Below are positions 22,865-24,160 of a stretch of DNA of 24,160 nucleotides, piece by piece. The notes beneath the pieces were generated by a model. It did not search any database. It had not been told where the DNA came from and saw nothing but the letters and a program-made list of their open reading frames with translations. This stretch comes from a virus, in the IMG/VR virus record IMGVR_UViG_3300028025_003953, positions 1 through 24,160 of that record, one strand, 5' to 3'. The stretch's first letter is position 1. Each line of letters starts with the position of its first letter. Both the position numbers and the translations under genes were made by a program.

Positions 22865-24160
22865 TCGGCGGGGCGAGCGGTCTTCCGCAATCGATTGAGG
22901 CTGAGAGTTCGCTACTCGGCTCAATCCTTGTAGATGACAATGCCTTTGATACTGTCAGCGATCTCAATATCGTTGCGGACGATTTCTACTCAGACGATCA
23001 CCGTGATGTCTGGCGCGCAATGGTTAAGGTCCGAGAGCGCAAGCAGCGCATCGAGAGCCTGACGGTTGTTGACGAACTCCGCAACTCATCACGCATTGAG
23101 GGACCAGCCCTGTTCTGCCACGATCTTGTCGCGGCTAGTGCTGGGCTTTCCTACAATGTCATGCAGTATGCGCAAATCGTAAAGACAAAGGCAGCGCGTC
23201 GCGCTGTGGTTGAGGCTGCATCGCAGATTGCCTCTATGGGCTATGACGAAAGCCAGACCATCGAAGTACTGATGGACAAGGTGGAGTCAACCGTCCGCAG
23301 GACAGTCTCACGCGCACCGCTGAGCGGAGTAGACCCTTCAGCCTCTGCGGTCATGGATCGCATGGAGCAGGTCAAGTCTGCTGGTGTGCCGACGCGATTC
23401 CCGCGCCTCAACCAGATTACTGGCGGCTTGGTGAAGGGTCACCTTTGGGTAATCGGCGGATTCTCCTCAACGGGTAAGTCAGCAGTTGCTGTGAACCTCG
23501 TTCAGGACATTATCGATGCCAACAAATCTGTAGTGGTCTTCTCAACTGAGATGTCATCTGAGCAGTACATGCAGCGCCTCATGGCGATTACGGCTGGGAT
23601 TCCTACCCGTGTTCTCCGTCAGGGTGGCATGACCCTTGACCAGAGCGCGAACTACAAGATTGCTCGTGACCTCTGGACAAGCGCACGAATCCTCTTCTAC
23701 GACGACCTGTACACGCTGCCACGAATCCGAAGAGCCGCAAAGAAGGCTAAGGAGAAGATGGGCATCGACGTAATCATCGTGGACTTTATTCAGAATCTTT
23801 CCGAGACTGGGGATGAGGTCAAGGATGCACGCCTTGCCGCTATCCAACTACAGGCAATGGCGAAGGAACTGGATGTCTGTGTTGTAGCACTCAGCCAGAT
23901 TTCCAATGCTATGGCTCAGCAGCAATCCGAAGGCACGATGGGATTGACGAACTACTATGCCTTCAAGGGCAGCGGGGCAATCAAGGACGCTGCAGACGTA
24001 GCAATCATGCTTGATCGCGACCGAGTGAACAATCCAGAAGTTCTCTGGCTGAACGTTGTTAAGAATCGACATGATAGTATTGACCGAATCGGAGCAAAGT
24101 TCTTCTTGGACTATGGCGGTATCCTGCCAATGACAACAGAAGAACAAACAATGGCTGACC
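22861..24160 (+). CDS. Replicative DNA helicase, DnaB-like (partial, runs off window)
   Basis: 433 codons visible without a stop. Residues about 7-100 match the DnaB N-terminal domain (L-P-Q-S-I-E-A-E-S-S-L-L-G-S-I-L). Walker A is G-F-S-S-T-G-K-S at 200-207 (Lys 206), and Walker B is I-I-V-D-F near 308, followed by V-V-A-L-S-Q-I-S and the G-S-G-A-I-K-D-A-A-D arginine-finger region. It unwinds DNA at the fork. The GTG start overlaps the nuclease stop (GTGA) with no separate ribosome site, so translation is coupled. Starting at a later ATG would remove much of the N-terminal domain. Confidence 0.92.
   Translation, partial: MIGGASGLPQSIEAESSLLGSILVDDNAFDTVSDLNIVADDFYSDDHRDVWRAMVKVRERKQRIESLTVVDELRNSSRIEGPALFCHDLVAASAGLSYNVMQYAQIVKTKAARRAVVEAASQIASMGYDESQTIEVLMDKVESTVRRTVSRAPLSGVDPSASAVMDRMEQVKSAGVPTRFPRLNQITGGLVKGHLWVIGGFSSTGKSAVAVNLVQDIIDANKSVVVFSTEMSSEQYMQRLMAITAGIPTRVLRQGGMTLDQSANYKIARDLWTSARILFYDDLYTLPRIRRAAKKAKEKMGIDVIIVDFIQNLSETGDEVKDARLAAIQLQAMAKELDVCVVALSQISNAMAQQQSEGTMGLTNYYAFKGSGAIKDAADVAIMLDRDRVNNPEVLWLNVVKNRHDSIDRIGAKFFLDYGGILPMTTEEQTMAD

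Noticed and set aside
1-24160. tRNA genes, integrase or attachment sites
   Set aside because: None could be recognised; no cloverleaf-like sequence or recombinase motif was seen, and attachment sites cannot be judged from this window alone.

Overview
The window is a contiguous piece of a long-tailed double-stranded DNA phage (Caudoviricetes, siphovirus type) or a prophage of one. The evidence is the gene order: tail assembly chaperones with a lambda-type frameshift, an 1831-residue tape measure protein, tail-tip and fibre proteins, a lysis cassette, a tightly packed reverse-strand block of small genes, and a replication block starting with a Cas4/RecB-like nuclease and a DnaB-type helicase. 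No integrase, tRNA, CRISPR array, insertion sequence or terminase is visible. The host cannot be named. A C39-like endolysin, an r1t-like holin and secreted proteins with Pro-Thr-Pro-Glu linkers would fit a Gram-positive or Actinobacteriota/Chloroflexota-type host, but this is only a hint.

Layout. (1) 1-13713, plus strand, tail module: two overlapping chaperone frames, a terminator, the tape measure protein, a DNRLRE/FN3 tail protein, a tail hub-like protein, a tail-collar protein, and a run of small beta-rich and fibre proteins. (2) 13721-16897, plus strand: a small zinc-ribbon-like protein, three candidate holin or small membrane proteins, a secreted proline-rich protein, a small beta protein and a C39-like endolysin. 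It ends in a hairpin that has T-runs on both strands. (3) 21645 down to 16950, minus strand: eleven overlapping or abutting genes, starting with a single-stranded DNA-binding protein candidate, then a cysteine-rich mini-protein, an unknown, an XRE-type regulator, an unknown, a PD-(D/E)XK-like protein, a secreted RlpA-like protein, an FmdB-like zinc ribbon, a methyltransferase, an HExxH metallopeptidase-like protein and a membrane protein. (4) 21646-21943: a divergent control region with promoters facing both ways and duplicated operator-like words. (5) 21944 to the end, plus strand: nuclease and helicase; the helicase runs off the window.

How the parts fit. The late region encodes tail assembly and lysis. 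The two convergent transcription units share one bidirectional terminator at about 16913-16957. The divergent intergenic region is the obvious place for an early switch, and the XRE-type protein at 19789-20208 is a candidate to act there. The most noteworthy observations are the exact lambda-type slippery heptamer joining the two chaperone frames, the five-fold repeat of about 65 residues in the tape measure protein, the two separate secreted proteins with the same style of proline-rich linker, the 52-residue nine-cysteine protein next to the SSB candidate, and a second protein-like reading frame overlapping the gene after it. I did not find a clearly new multi-gene system.
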